Shown here one piece after another: positions 27,101 through 35,922 of a stretch of 64,000 bases of DNA (position 1 is its first letter; every line of letters starts with the position of its first letter). The position numbers were made by a program, and so were the translations under genes. The DNA lies in assembly GCA_963773835.1 (NCBI GenBank), contig CAVZCQ010000001.1, positions 62,001 through 126,000 on the forward strand, written 5' to 3'. The DNA comes from JOPF136 sp963773835 (GTDB lineage: Bacteria; Acidobacteriota; Terriglobia; Acidiferrales; UBA7541). Below the pieces are notes generated by a model that made no database searches, was not told the DNA's origin, and worked only from the letters and a program-made list of their open reading frames with translations.

Positions 27101-28347
27101 GCGCGACACTGGCAGCAGCACCGGAATCTCTCGGCGTCGCACCGGCGCGATCCTTGCGGATTGCCGTGGTGACGCCGGAATTGCACCGCACGGGCGGGAC
27201 GGAGCGGGCCACGGCGGAACTGCTGGCGGCGTTGGCGCGCGAACACGAGGTGTGCCTCTATTCGAACCGATGGAGCGGCGAGGATGGCGTGCGCGTTTGC
27301 CACCACTCGGTTCCCGTGCTGCCTGGGCCGGGGATCACGCGGCATCTTAGCTTCTTCACCGCAGCATCTCTGGCCGTATGGCGCGGCGAGCGGCGCCACG
27401 GCGCCTACGATTGCGTGTACTCGCCTGGGCCGAACTGCACGCAAGTAAACGTCTCTACAGCACATTTCTGTCAGGCGCGCCAGAGGGACCTGCTCCGGAC
27501 AGGACGTTTCCAGCCGGCGCTGGCCACGTGGGAGGACCGATTGCGGGGATGGCATCGCACCCTCTACGCGAACTGGTACGCGCAACTGGAGAGCCGGTTT
27601 TACGTCTCGCGGCGCCTAGAAAGGGTGATTTGTCCCGCGGAGGTGGTGCGCCGCGACCTGATGGAGTGCTATGGCGCATCGCCGGAGCGCTTGGTGGTAG
27701 CCCATTCCGGTGTGGATGCGGCCACGTTCAATCGCGAACGGCGCCGGGAGCTGCGGGTATCTGCGCGTAAGGAACTGGGACTGGGCGCGGCGGATTTCTG
27801 CTTTCTATTCGTGGGGACCGACTGGGTTAGGAAGTGCCTGCTCACGGTTCTGGACGCGCTGGCGCGCGTGCCCGCTGCGCTTCTGTATGCCGTGGGGCCG
27901 TACGATCCGGCGTCGTACCGCCGGTACGCGGAGCGCGCGGGTGTGGCCGGGCGAGTGCGCTTCCCGCCGCGACGCGCAGACATCGTTTCCTACTACGCGG
28001 CCGCGGACGCGGTAGTGGCGCCTTCGTTCTACGAGCCGTTCGGAATGGTTCCGCTCGAGGCTGTAGCTTGCGGCGTACCGGTGATCATCACGAGACACAT
28101 GGGTGTAGCGGAAGTGTTGGATGAGGACAGCGCCATCGTCTTGGACGACCCCGCAGATGCGGCGGCGCTGGCACAGGCTATGGACCGGTTGATGCGCGAG
28201 CCGGAACTGCGGCAGAGACTCGCGCTCCATGGCGAGTTGCGCGCCAGGATGAGCCCGTGGGACGGAATCTGCCAGGCGACCCTGGAGGCGATCCGGGAGA
28301 CAGCAGCGGAGCGGAGAGCGTGCGCTGCGAGGCGTGAGCCCGCATGA
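27097..28347 (+). CDS. GT4 glycosyltransferase
   Basis: A 416-residue GT-B enzyme. The acceptor domain starts RIAVVTPELHRTGGTERATA near residue 21. The donor domain has LFVGTDWVRKCLLTVLDALA and FYEPFGMVPLEAVACGVPVI with the E-X7-E glutamates. A basic tail rich in Arg/Ala ends the protein. ATG at 27097 lies in a four-base overlap with the upstream methyltransferase. It shares a four-base overlap with the next GT4 as well, so three genes are chained. Confidence 0.88.
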   Translation: MSATLAAAPESLGVAPARSLRIAVVTPELHRTGGTERATAELLAALAREHEVCLYSNRWSGEDGVRVCHHSVPVLPGPGITRHLSFFTAASLAVWRGERRHGAYDCVYSPGPNCTQVNVSTAHFCQARQRDLLRTGRFQPALATWEDRLRGWHRTLYANWYAQLESRFYVSRRLERVICPAEVVRRDLMECYGASPERLVVAHSGVDAATFNRERRRELRVSARKELGLGAADFCFLFVGTDWVRKCLLTVLDALARVPAALLYAVGPYDPASYRRYAERAGVAGRVRFPPRRADIVSYYAAADAVVAPSFYEPFGMVPLEAVACGVPVIITRHMGVAEVLDEDSAIVLDDPADAAALAQAMDRLMREPELRQRLALHGELRARMSPWDGICQATLEAIRETAAERRACAARREPA

Positions 28348-29558
28348 GTCGGGCACGCGAGCGCCGCTTGCGTCTTTTCCTGGTGGGCACGGAATTTTTC
28401 CGCAGCTACGGCGGCATTCAGTACGTGAACCGTCTGCTCGTCCGCGCCTTCTGTGAAATGGGCACGAGGACGCCGCTCGATCTCGAAGTGTTCAGCTATA
28501 TCGACGGCCCGGAGCATCTTCCCGCAGAGATGGCGGGTGGAAGCGCAGTGCGGTGGCACGGTGCAGAACATCGCCGCGGAGAAGTAGCCTGGGAGCTTTC
28601 CAAGCGGCTGGCCGCCGCCCAGCCGGATCTGGTGCTGTTCACCCACGTCTCGCTCGCTCCCCTGGTCGAGCTGGCGCGCCGGCTGGTGCCTGGCGCGCGC
28701 GTCGCTATCTTGGCGCATGGCACGGAGGTGTGGCATCCGCTGGAAGGACGGGTGAAGCGGTTCCTCCCAGGTGTGGACTCGTTCGTCTCCCCCAGCGTAT
28801 TCACGGCGCAGAAATTGACGGAAGTCCAAGGCATTCCCGCAGGCCGTGTCACCGTCATCCCTCACGGCCTGGATCCGGATTGGATGGATGTCGCGGGTGC
28901 CGCTTCCGGTGAGCGCTGCGCCGATCTGGAACGCGCCCGGCCTTTGCTGCTTAGCGTTACTCGGCTGAGTCGCGCCGATCGGGAGGGCAAAGGGATTGAC
29001 CTGGTCCTTCAGGCCCTTCCCACGGTCATCGCTCAATGTCCGGGGACGCGCTACCGGGTTGTGGGCGGTGGAGGAGACCTGCCGCGGCTGGCGGAAATGA
29101 TCCGGAAACTCGGGCTCGAGCGGTGCACTGAACTGCCGGGAGCGCGCCGCGACGACGCGCTACGACAGGCTTACGCCGACGCAGATGTATTCGTATTGCC
29201 CACGCAGGTGGAGGGATTCGGCGTGGTGTTTCTCGAGGCCATGTACTACAAACTGCCCGTCGTGGCGGTACGTGCCTCGGCAACTCCGGAAGTGGTGGAG
29301 GACGGAGTAACGGGTCTTCTGGCCGCGCCCGGGGACGCGAAAGAATTGGCGGCCGCCCTGGTTTCCCTGCTTTCCGATTCCGATCGCCGGCGGGCCATAG
29401 GAGAGGCCGGCCGCAGCCACGTCGAGCGCCTCTACTGCTTCGAACATTTCGTCGCGCGATGGGAGCGCTGGCTGGCGGGCCAGGTGCCGGAAGCGTTTTA
29501 TGCCGCGAGGCAGACGGTCGCGTTTGCGCGAGCGCGAGCCGCTGTGGGGGCGGCTTAG
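28344..29558 (+). CDS. GT4 glycosyltransferase
   Basis: A 404-residue GT-B enzyme. It opens RRLRLFLVGTEFFRSYGGIQ; the linker reads VTVIPHGLDPDWMDV and the donor domain has LLSVTRLSRADREGKGIDLV and QVEGFGVVFLEAMYYKLPVV. It is in a four-base overlap with the preceding GT4, and two bases separate it from the asparagine synthase-like gene. The sugar specificity is not readable. Confidence 0.88.
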   Translation: MSRARERRLRLFLVGTEFFRSYGGIQYVNRLLVRAFCEMGTRTPLDLEVFSYIDGPEHLPAEMAGGSAVRWHGAEHRRGEVAWELSKRLAAAQPDLVLFTHVSLAPLVELARRLVPGARVAILAHGTEVWHPLEGRVKRFLPGVDSFVSPSVFTAQKLTEVQGIPAGRVTVIPHGLDPDWMDVAGAASGERCADLERARPLLLSVTRLSRADREGKGIDLVLQALPTVIAQCPGTRYRVVGGGGDLPRLAEMIRKLGLERCTELPGARRDDALRQAYADADVFVLPTQVEGFGVVFLEAMYYKLPVVAVRASATPEVVEDGVTGLLAAPGDAKELAAALVSLLSDSDRRRAIGEAGRSHVERLYCFEHFVARWERWLAGQVPEAFYAARQTVAFARARAAVGAA

Positions 29559-29560
29559 TT

Positions 29561-31453
29561 ATGTGCGGAATCTGCGGTTGGTGGGAAAAGCGCGACGCGG
29601 CGCGGACGGAGCCTCTGGTGGCCATGTTGCGCCAGATGCTGCCGCGCGGGCCGGACGACGAGGGGTGGATGGAGCTCCATCCGCGCGCTGGCGGGAGCCT
29701 GCTGATTGGAGCGCGGCGCCTAGCCATTCAGGACCTCTCGCTGGCAGGCCACCAGCCCATGAAGGATCCGGTGACGGGCTCCTGGCTCGTCTTCAACGGG
29801 GAGATCTTCAACTTCCACGAATTGCGACAGGAACTGGAGGCGCGCGGCTGCCAGTTCCGCTCCCAGGGCGACACGGAAGTCCTGCTTGCGGGATATCGCG
29901 AATGGGGAGAGCGGGTCATCGAGCGCCTGCGGGGGATGTTTGCCTTCGCTCTGTGGGACCATGCACGGCAGACGTTGCTGGTGGTGCGCGACCGGCTGGG
30001 AATCAAACCGCTGTACTACGCCGCGCTCCCGGGCCGGTTTGTGTTTGCCTCCGAGCTGCGGGCGCTGTTGGAGAGCGGCCTCGTCGCTAGGGAACTGGAC
30101 GTCACTGGGCTGGACACATTCTTGAAATTCGGCGCCGTCCAGGAGCCGGCGACGATGGTGCGCGGAGTTCGACTCCTGCCGGCGGGCTGTCTGCTTCGAT
30201 GGAGCGAGGGCAGATTCGAAATCGAACGCTACTGGGACCTGCCGGGCGCGACACTGCCGCTGAACGGCGACGCGCGAGTGCGCACGGAGCGCGTGGAGGC
30301 GCTGCGTGAGGAACTGGATGCGGCCGTGCGCCTGCGTCTGGTGAGCGATGTTCCGCTCGGCGTCTTTCTGAGCGGCGGCCTCGACTCCACCGTTCTCGCG
30401 GCCATCGCCGCGCGGCACTGTACTCGGCTGAAGACATTCACCGTGACCTTTGCGGAGGAGCAGTTCGCGGAGGGAATGAAGGCGCGGCAGGTGGCGCGGC
30501 TGCTGGGTACCGAGCATCACGAAATCACCGTTTCACAGGGAGACCTGCTGCCCACCCTGCCCGCCGCCGTAGCGGCCATGGACCAGCCCACCGTGGACGG
30601 GATCAACACCTACATGGTCTCGCGCGTGACGAAACAGGCCGGGGTTACCGTGGCGCTCTCCGGACTGGGAGGAGACGAGCAGTTCGCCGGATACCGCAGC
30701 TTTCGCCTGGTTCCGCGGATGGAATGGACCGAGCGGAGTGTTCCGGCGTGGCTGCGGCGCGCCGCCGGCAGCTCCATCAGTCCGTTCCTGGGCGGCAGCA
30801 GCCGAGGGCAAAAAATGGCGCTTTGGCTGGAGGGCCGTGACGCATTCCCCCACCCCTTCTATGTTTCGCGGCTCATCTTTTCACCTGGCCAGATCGCGCG
30901 CCTGCTGCGGCCGGAGCGCCTGCTCGAGATCGAGTTCGGCGTGTTTGGAGAGGAGTTCGCGCGCCAGCAGAGGCTGATCGCCGAGCACGACCCGGTCAAC
31001 CGGATTTGCTGTCTCGAGTTGCTGGTCTATCTCCGCAATACGCTGCTGCGGGACACGGATTCGATGAGCATGGCACACTCGCTCGAGGTGCGCGTGCCAC
31101 TGCTGGACCATTGCGTGACGCAGCGGATCCTCGAGCTCCCGGGCCGCTGGAAGCTCGACGGGCGCCAGCGCAAACCTTTGCTGGTGGTTGCGGCCGGCCG
31201 TGAGTTGCCATCGAAAATCCTGCACCAGCGCAAACGGGGATTTGAATTTCCCTGGGACCAATGGCTGCGCGGCGAACTACGCTCCGCGGTGGAGGCTGCG
31301 CTCGCCGAGCCCGGACCGGTGCTGGAATCCGCAATCAACTGGCAGCAGGTGCGGGAGATCTGGGCCGGATTCCTGGAGGGACGCCACCACTGGTCGCGCG
31401 TGTGGATGTTCTACGTGTTGCGGCAATGGGCGGCGCACAATCTGGCGGCATGA
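29561..31453 (+). CDS. asparagine synthase-like glutamine amidotransferase (first copy)
   Basis: A 630-residue AsnB-family enzyme. Cys2 after the initiator (MCGICGWW) is the glutaminase nucleophile. The GATase-II domain spans about residues 2-215, with the signature appearing as LPRGPDDEG where most homologues have HRGPDDEG. The synthetase domain contains the PP-loop LSGGLDSTVLAAI near residues 268-280 and ends with RKPLLVVAAGRELPSKILHQ. Copies inside polysaccharide clusters (WbpS/AsnB-type) are thought to amidate uronic or other carboxylated sugars. ATG at 29561 is fixed by the need for Cys2. The following GT4 overlaps by four bases. Confidence 0.88.
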   Translation: MCGICGWWEKRDAARTEPLVAMLRQMLPRGPDDEGWMELHPRAGGSLLIGARRLAIQDLSLAGHQPMKDPVTGSWLVFNGEIFNFHELRQELEARGCQFRSQGDTEVLLAGYREWGERVIERLRGMFAFALWDHARQTLLVVRDRLGIKPLYYAALPGRFVFASELRALLESGLVARELDVTGLDTFLKFGAVQEPATMVRGVRLLPAGCLLRWSEGRFEIERYWDLPGATLPLNGDARVRTERVEALREELDAAVRLRLVSDVPLGVFLSGGLDSTVLAAIAARHCTRLKTFTVTFAEEQFAEGMKARQVARLLGTEHHEITVSQGDLLPTLPAAVAAMDQPTVDGINTYMVSRVTKQAGVTVALSGLGGDEQFAGYRSFRLVPRMEWTERSVPAWLRRAAGSSISPFLGGSSRGQKMALWLEGRDAFPHPFYVSRLIFSPGQIARLLRPERLLEIEFGVFGEEFARQQRLIAEHDPVNRICCLELLVYLRNTLLRDTDSMSMAHSLEVRVPLLDHCVTQRILELPGRWKLDGRQRKPLLVVAAGRELPSKILHQRKRGFEFPWDQWLRGELRSAVEAALAEPGPVLESAINWQQVREIWAGFLEGRHHWSRVWMFYVLRQWAAHNLAA

Positions 31454-32646
31454 AGGTTCTGGTCAATGCGGTGTCTGCGAAATTGGGCGGCGCGGCTACC
31501 TATGTGCGCAATCTCGCCGGCTCGCTCGATGCGCTGGCCGGGCGGGAAGACCATTTTGCATTTGTTGTGCCACCGGAGCGCGCTGGGGAGATGGTGGGAG
31601 ACGGAGCTCGCGTCCGTGTCCTGGAAAGCCGCGCGGCATCCGGCTCCTACGCGCGACGCTGGTGGTGGGATCAGGTGACTCTGCGCCGCATGGTCGCCCA
31701 GGAACGGCCGGACGTGCTTTTCAGTTCCGCGAATTTCGCCATGATGGCGTGCCCATGCCCGCAGGCCCTGCTGGTGCGCATCCCCATCTATTTTTCCCGT
31801 GAGTATTGCGAGCACATATTGCCTGCGAAACCTGCGGCGTTCCGGGCGGAAACGGCTCTGCGTCGCTGGCTGGTGTGCCGGTCGGTGGCGAGCGCGGACT
31901 GCGTAGTGACGCCGTCTGCCGCCATGCGAGACGACCTGCAGCGTTTTGCGCGCATTCGGGAGGGCCGCGCGCGTGTGATCCCTTACGGCGTGCCCCGCGA
32001 GCGGCTGGCGGGACCGCAGCCACGCCCCGCAGCGCCGGGAGAGCCGCTGCGGGTGCTCTGGGTCTCGCATTATGCCGACCACAAAGACCTCGCTACGCTG
32101 CTCCGGGCCGTCGCGCTGCTGGGCGGACGCGGCCACATGCCCGTGGAATTGTGGCTCACCCTCGATTCCCCGCGGCTCGGCGGACAGCGAGGACAGCACA
32201 CGGAGATGCCGGCGGCGGAACGGGATCTACTGGCGGCCCTGGACGGCTCGGTGCGCTGCCTCGGCGTGCTCCGCTACGAACAGATCTGGGAGGCCTACCG
32301 CGAGGCCGACGTATTCGTATTTCCCTCCCTTTGCGAATCGTTCGGACATCCACTGGTGGAGGCGATGGCGGCAGGCCTGCCTGTGGTGGCTTCCGACATC
32401 GCCGTCCATCGCGAGATTTGCGCGGACGCTGCTCAGTATTTCCCGGTGCGCGACGCGGACGCGCTGGCCGCGCGGCTGGCCGCGCTGGCGGCGAACGCGG
32501 GACTGCGCGCGGAAATGGCCCGGCGCGGCGCAGTGCGAGTCCGGAATTTCTTGTGGGAGGACCACGTCATCCGGTTGCTGGCGCTCCTTCGCGAGCTGTC
32601 CGCCGGGCGAACAGTGCGTGCCGCAGTCGCGGCGAATGTGGCCTGA
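31450..32646 (+). CDS. GT4 glycosyltransferase
   Basis: A 398-residue GT-B enzyme. It begins MKVLVNAVSAKLGGAATYVR. The donor domain has VLWVSHYADHKDLATLLRAV and FPSLCESFGHPLVEAMAAGL with E-X7-E. ATG at 31450 overlaps the AsnB stop. It sits between the two AsnB-type genes, so the sugar it adds may be the one amidated, but no sequence feature proves this. Confidence 0.87.
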   Translation: MKVLVNAVSAKLGGAATYVRNLAGSLDALAGREDHFAFVVPPERAGEMVGDGARVRVLESRAASGSYARRWWWDQVTLRRMVAQERPDVLFSSANFAMMACPCPQALLVRIPIYFSREYCEHILPAKPAAFRAETALRRWLVCRSVASADCVVTPSAAMRDDLQRFARIREGRARVIPYGVPRERLAGPQPRPAAPGEPLRVLWVSHYADHKDLATLLRAVALLGGRGHMPVELWLTLDSPRLGGQRGQHTEMPAAERDLLAALDGSVRCLGVLRYEQIWEAYREADVFVFPSLCESFGHPLVEAMAAGLPVVASDIAVHREICADAAQYFPVRDADALAARLAALAANAGLRAEMARRGAVRVRNFLWEDHVIRLLALLRELSAGRTVRAAVAANVA

Positions 32647-32698
32647 AGTGCGGATTCTCCCGCTCCATTAGTCAGCGCTCGACCGTCAACCCACAGCC

Positions 32699-34624
32699 AT
32701 GTGCGGCATAACAGGCGGAGTTCCCGGGATAGACGCCCGGGTGCTCGAACGCATGACGGCGGCCCTGGCCCATCGCGGGCCTGACGGCGAAGGATATTTC
32801 CATGCCGCGGGGCCTGCCGGAGCCAGCCTGGGTCACCGGCGGCTCGCAGTCATCGATCTGGCCGGTGGTCGGCAGCCGATGACCAGCGCGGATGGCCGGT
32901 GGACCATCGTGTACAACGGTGAAATCTACAATTTCCGCGAATTGCGCAGCCAACTCGAAGGCTGCGGCGCCGTGTTCCGCACCAAATCGGACACGGAGGT
33001 GCTGCTGGAAGCCTGGGCTCAATGGGGAGTTGACGCTCTCGAACGATTGCGCGGAATGTTTGCGTTTGCCATTTGGGACGGTCGCGAGCGTGCCCTGTGG
33101 CTCGTCCGGGATCGTCTGGGAATCAAACCGCTCTACTACACGACGGCAGGCGGGCGGCTGCTGTTCGGCTCCGAGATCAAAGCATTGCTCGCGCACCCGG
33201 CGGTGTCCCGCCGCCTGCGCACCTCCGCGGTGGATGATTACCTGGCCTATCTATATGTCCCCGCGCCGCAGACCATTTTTGAAGGCATCGAGGAACTTCC
33301 TCCCGCCCACTGGCTGCGCTACGCGAATGGTCTGACGGAGGTCCGCTGCTACTGGCAGGCGCGGCCGCTGCCGGCCGGCGAGGAGCAAGAGTCCAGCCCG
33401 GAGGAGTTGTGCGCGCTGCTCGAGGAATCGGTGCGCCTCCGTCTGGTCAGCGATGTCCCCCTCGGCGCGTTTTTGAGCGGCGGCCTGGATTCCAGCAGCA
33501 TCGTGGCGCTCGCGGCGCGGGCGCAGCAGGAGGCCGTGCGCACATTCAGCCTCGGGTTCGGCGCCGGCGAGGAGCACTACACGGAGCTGGAGTTCGCCCG
33601 CCTCGTCTCCGCCCGCTACTCGACGCAGCATCGCGAGCTGACCATCCGTCCCGATTGCGCCGATTTATTGCCGCGGATGGTCGCGATGTTCGATGAGCCG
33701 TTCGGAAATCCCACCGCGCTCCTGCTCCACGCGCTCTCCGAAGAGACCAGGAAGCATGTGACCGTGGCGCTGTCCGGCGACGGCGGAGATGAGCTGTTCC
33801 TCGGCTATCCCCGTTACCTGGGCGCGCGTCTACGCCGCGGCTGGGGTGCGCTGCCGTCGTCCATACGCCGTGCGGCCGCCAGAGTGGCGCAGCGAATTCC
33901 GGAAGGCACCAACGGCCACCATGCACGCCGCCGTGCCCGCGAGTTTCTCTCCGGTGGCGGCAGTTCCTGGCAGGACGCCTACATCGGCTGGGTGTCGTAT
34001 TTCAGTCCCTTCCTGCGCGACGAGCTCTACTCTCCAGAGTTCCGCAACGCTGTGGAGGGACACGCGGCGGAGCAGTTCCTCGAAGAGCGATTCGCGGAAG
34101 TGGCGGGCTGCGACCCCCTGGCCCAGGCCTCCTACGTGGACCTGCACTCGTTCCTTCCGCACAACGTGTTGCAATACGGCGACCGCATGAGCATGGCGCA
34201 TGCGCTCGAGCTGCGCCTTCCCTTCATGGATCATCGACTGGTGGAGTTCGCACTGGCGCTTCCGGCAGGGCAAAAACTGCGCGGCCGCGAGACGAAGCGC
34301 CTGCTTCGTGCCGCCATGCGGCCGCTGCTGCCGAAAAAAACGCTCCGCCGTTCAAAGTTGGGGCTAAACCCGCCGCTGGGCCGCTGGCTGCGCGGCGAAC
34401 TCGCGCCGCTGGTGGACCGCTATCTGTCCCCTGCGGCAGTGCGGCAGCGCGGGTGGTTCCGGCCGGAAGTGGTGGCCCGGCTTCGGGCGGAATTTGCAAG
34501 TGGCCGGAGAGATTTCTCGTTGCACCTCTGGGGCCTGCTCGTGCTGGAGGAGTGGGCGCGGCAATACCTGGACGCTGGACGTCCAGCGGAGCCTGCGCCA
34601 CGGCGCGCGGAGGCAGTGGCGTGA
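32699..34624 (+). CDS. asparagine synthase-like glutamine amidotransferase (second copy)
   Basis: A 641-residue AsnB-family enzyme with nucleophile Cys2 (MCGITGGV), the canonical AHRGPDGEGYF motif, the YNGEIYNF loop near residues 71-78 and the PP-loop LSGGLDSSSIVAL near residues 258-270. It differs considerably from the copy 1.2 kb upstream, so this is not a recent duplication. It is separated from the preceding GT4 by 52 bases. The next GT4 overlaps its stop (GTGA). The substrate is probably a carboxylated sugar rather than aspartate, inferred from context. Confidence 0.88.
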   Translation: MCGITGGVPGIDARVLERMTAALAHRGPDGEGYFHAAGPAGASLGHRRLAVIDLAGGRQPMTSADGRWTIVYNGEIYNFRELRSQLEGCGAVFRTKSDTEVLLEAWAQWGVDALERLRGMFAFAIWDGRERALWLVRDRLGIKPLYYTTAGGRLLFGSEIKALLAHPAVSRRLRTSAVDDYLAYLYVPAPQTIFEGIEELPPAHWLRYANGLTEVRCYWQARPLPAGEEQESSPEELCALLEESVRLRLVSDVPLGAFLSGGLDSSSIVALAARAQQEAVRTFSLGFGAGEEHYTELEFARLVSARYSTQHRELTIRPDCADLLPRMVAMFDEPFGNPTALLLHALSEETRKHVTVALSGDGGDELFLGYPRYLGARLRRGWGALPSSIRRAAARVAQRIPEGTNGHHARRRAREFLSGGGSSWQDAYIGWVSYFSPFLRDELYSPEFRNAVEGHAAEQFLEERFAEVAGCDPLAQASYVDLHSFLPHNVLQYGDRMSMAHALELRLPFMDHRLVEFALALPAGQKLRGRETKRLLRAAMRPLLPKKTLRRSKLGLNPPLGRWLRGELAPLVDRYLSPAAVRQRGWFRPEVVARLRAEFASGRRDFSLHLWGLLVLEEWARQYLDAGRPAEPAPRRAEAVA

Positions 34625-35922
34625 GAATCCTCTACGTCTCGCACTACTTCCCGCCGGAAATGGGGGCGCCGGCGGGCCGCGTGGCCGGATTGGGACGCGC
34701 CTGGGCCGCCACCGGACACGACGTTCACGTCCTCACCGGCTTCCCGCATCATCCCACCGGTCGTATTCACCCCGAATATCGCCGTGCATTCCGCCGCGGC
34801 TTCCTGAGAGAGGAAATGGATGGCGTACACGTGCATCGCACCTGGATTTTTCCCGCCGCAAATCGGGGAAAGGTGCGCCGTTCGCTGAACTACACGTCGT
34901 TCATGGCCTCCGCCGCGCTCTCGGGCTCTCTGCGAGTTCCCCGGCCGGACGTCGTCGTGGCTACCTCGCCGCAATTGCTCTGCGCCGCCGCGGGCCATCT
35001 GCTGGCGCGGAGGTTCCGAGTGCCGCTGGTGATGGAAGTCCGCGATCTGTGGCCGGAATCGCTGATTGCGGTGGGCGCATCCGGCGGGCAGTCGCTGTTG
35101 GTAGGTGGCCTGGAGCGCATCGCGAGAGGGCTTTATGCGCGTGCTGCGCACATCGTCACGGTTACGGAATCGCAGCGGGATGTGATTGTGCGCATGGGCG
35201 TCCCGGCAGGACGCGTCAGCGTGGTGCCGAACGGCGTGGACCGCGGGTTTCTGGCTGCGGGGGTATCGCTCGCGAACTCTTCGCGGGCGGGTGACGCCGG
35301 CCGTTTCGAGGTCACCTACATCGGCACCATCGGGATGGCCCATCATCTGGAAACGTTTTTGGAAGCCGCAGCGCTTCTCCACGACGACCCCCGTTTTCAT
35401 TTCCGCCTGGTGGGCGAGGGCGCGCGTCGCGCGGAGCTCGAATCTCTGGCTCGCTCGCGGCATTTAACGAACGTCGAGTTCTGCGGGGAACGGCCCCGCG
35501 GAGAGGTGGCTCGCTGGATCGCCGAATCCTCAGCCTGCGCTGTGCTCCTGCGGCGCAACGACGTCTTCCGTACCGTGGTTCCGTCGAAACTGCTCGAAAT
35601 CATGGCTGTCGGACGCCCCATCCTACTGGGCGTCGAGGGGGAAGCGCGAGCGCTGGTGGATCGCGCCGGCGCCGGCGTCGCCATCGAACCCGAAAACGCG
35701 GCGCAGCTCGCCGACGCCATCCGCGTGCTCGCTTCCGATCCCAAACGTTGCCGCCTCCTCGGGGAGAACGGCCGCGCATTCGTCGCGCGTGAATTCCTGC
35801 GGGAGAAGCTTGCACAGCGATATGTCGCAATTCTCTCGCGTCTGGTCGCACCCGCTGTCCCCGCACCGGTTTCCGCCCAGCAGTCGTGCACTCCATTCCC
35901 ATCTGTCGAGGAGCCAGGATGA
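34621..35922 (+). CDS. GT4 glycosyltransferase, WcaI/WbuB-like
   Basis: A 433-residue GT-B transferase. The opening RILYVSHYFPPEMGAPAGRV, then HVLTGFPHHPTGRIHPEYRR, matches the WcaI/WbuB group, several of which add fucose or N-acetylfucosamine. The C-domain includes TYIGTIGMAHHLETFLEAAA and VPSKLLEIMAVGRPILLGVE. The start is GTG at 34621 in a four-base overlap with AsnB; the frame remains open upstream, but those residues lie within AsnB. Its stop overlaps the WecA/MraY-like gene. Confidence 0.87.
   Translation: MRILYVSHYFPPEMGAPAGRVAGLGRAWAATGHDVHVLTGFPHHPTGRIHPEYRRAFRRGFLREEMDGVHVHRTWIFPAANRGKVRRSLNYTSFMASAALSGSLRVPRPDVVVATSPQLLCAAAGHLLARRFRVPLVMEVRDLWPESLIAVGASGGQSLLVGGLERIARGLYARAAHIVTVTESQRDVIVRMGVPAGRVSVVPNGVDRGFLAAGVSLANSSRAGDAGRFEVTYIGTIGMAHHLETFLEAAALLHDDPRFHFRLVGEGARRAELESLARSRHLTNVEFCGERPRGEVARWIAESSACAVLLRRNDVFRTVVPSKLLEIMAVGRPILLGVEGEARALVDRAGAGVAIEPENAAQLADAIRVLASDPKRCRLLGENGRAFVAREFLREKLAQRYVAILSRLVAPAVPAPVSAQQSCTPFPSVEEPG

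Noticed and set aside
30102..30437. Minus-strand frame inside the first asparagine synthase-like gene
   Set aside because: Pure Arg/Pro/Ser-rich shadow of the real gene with no start signal or domain.
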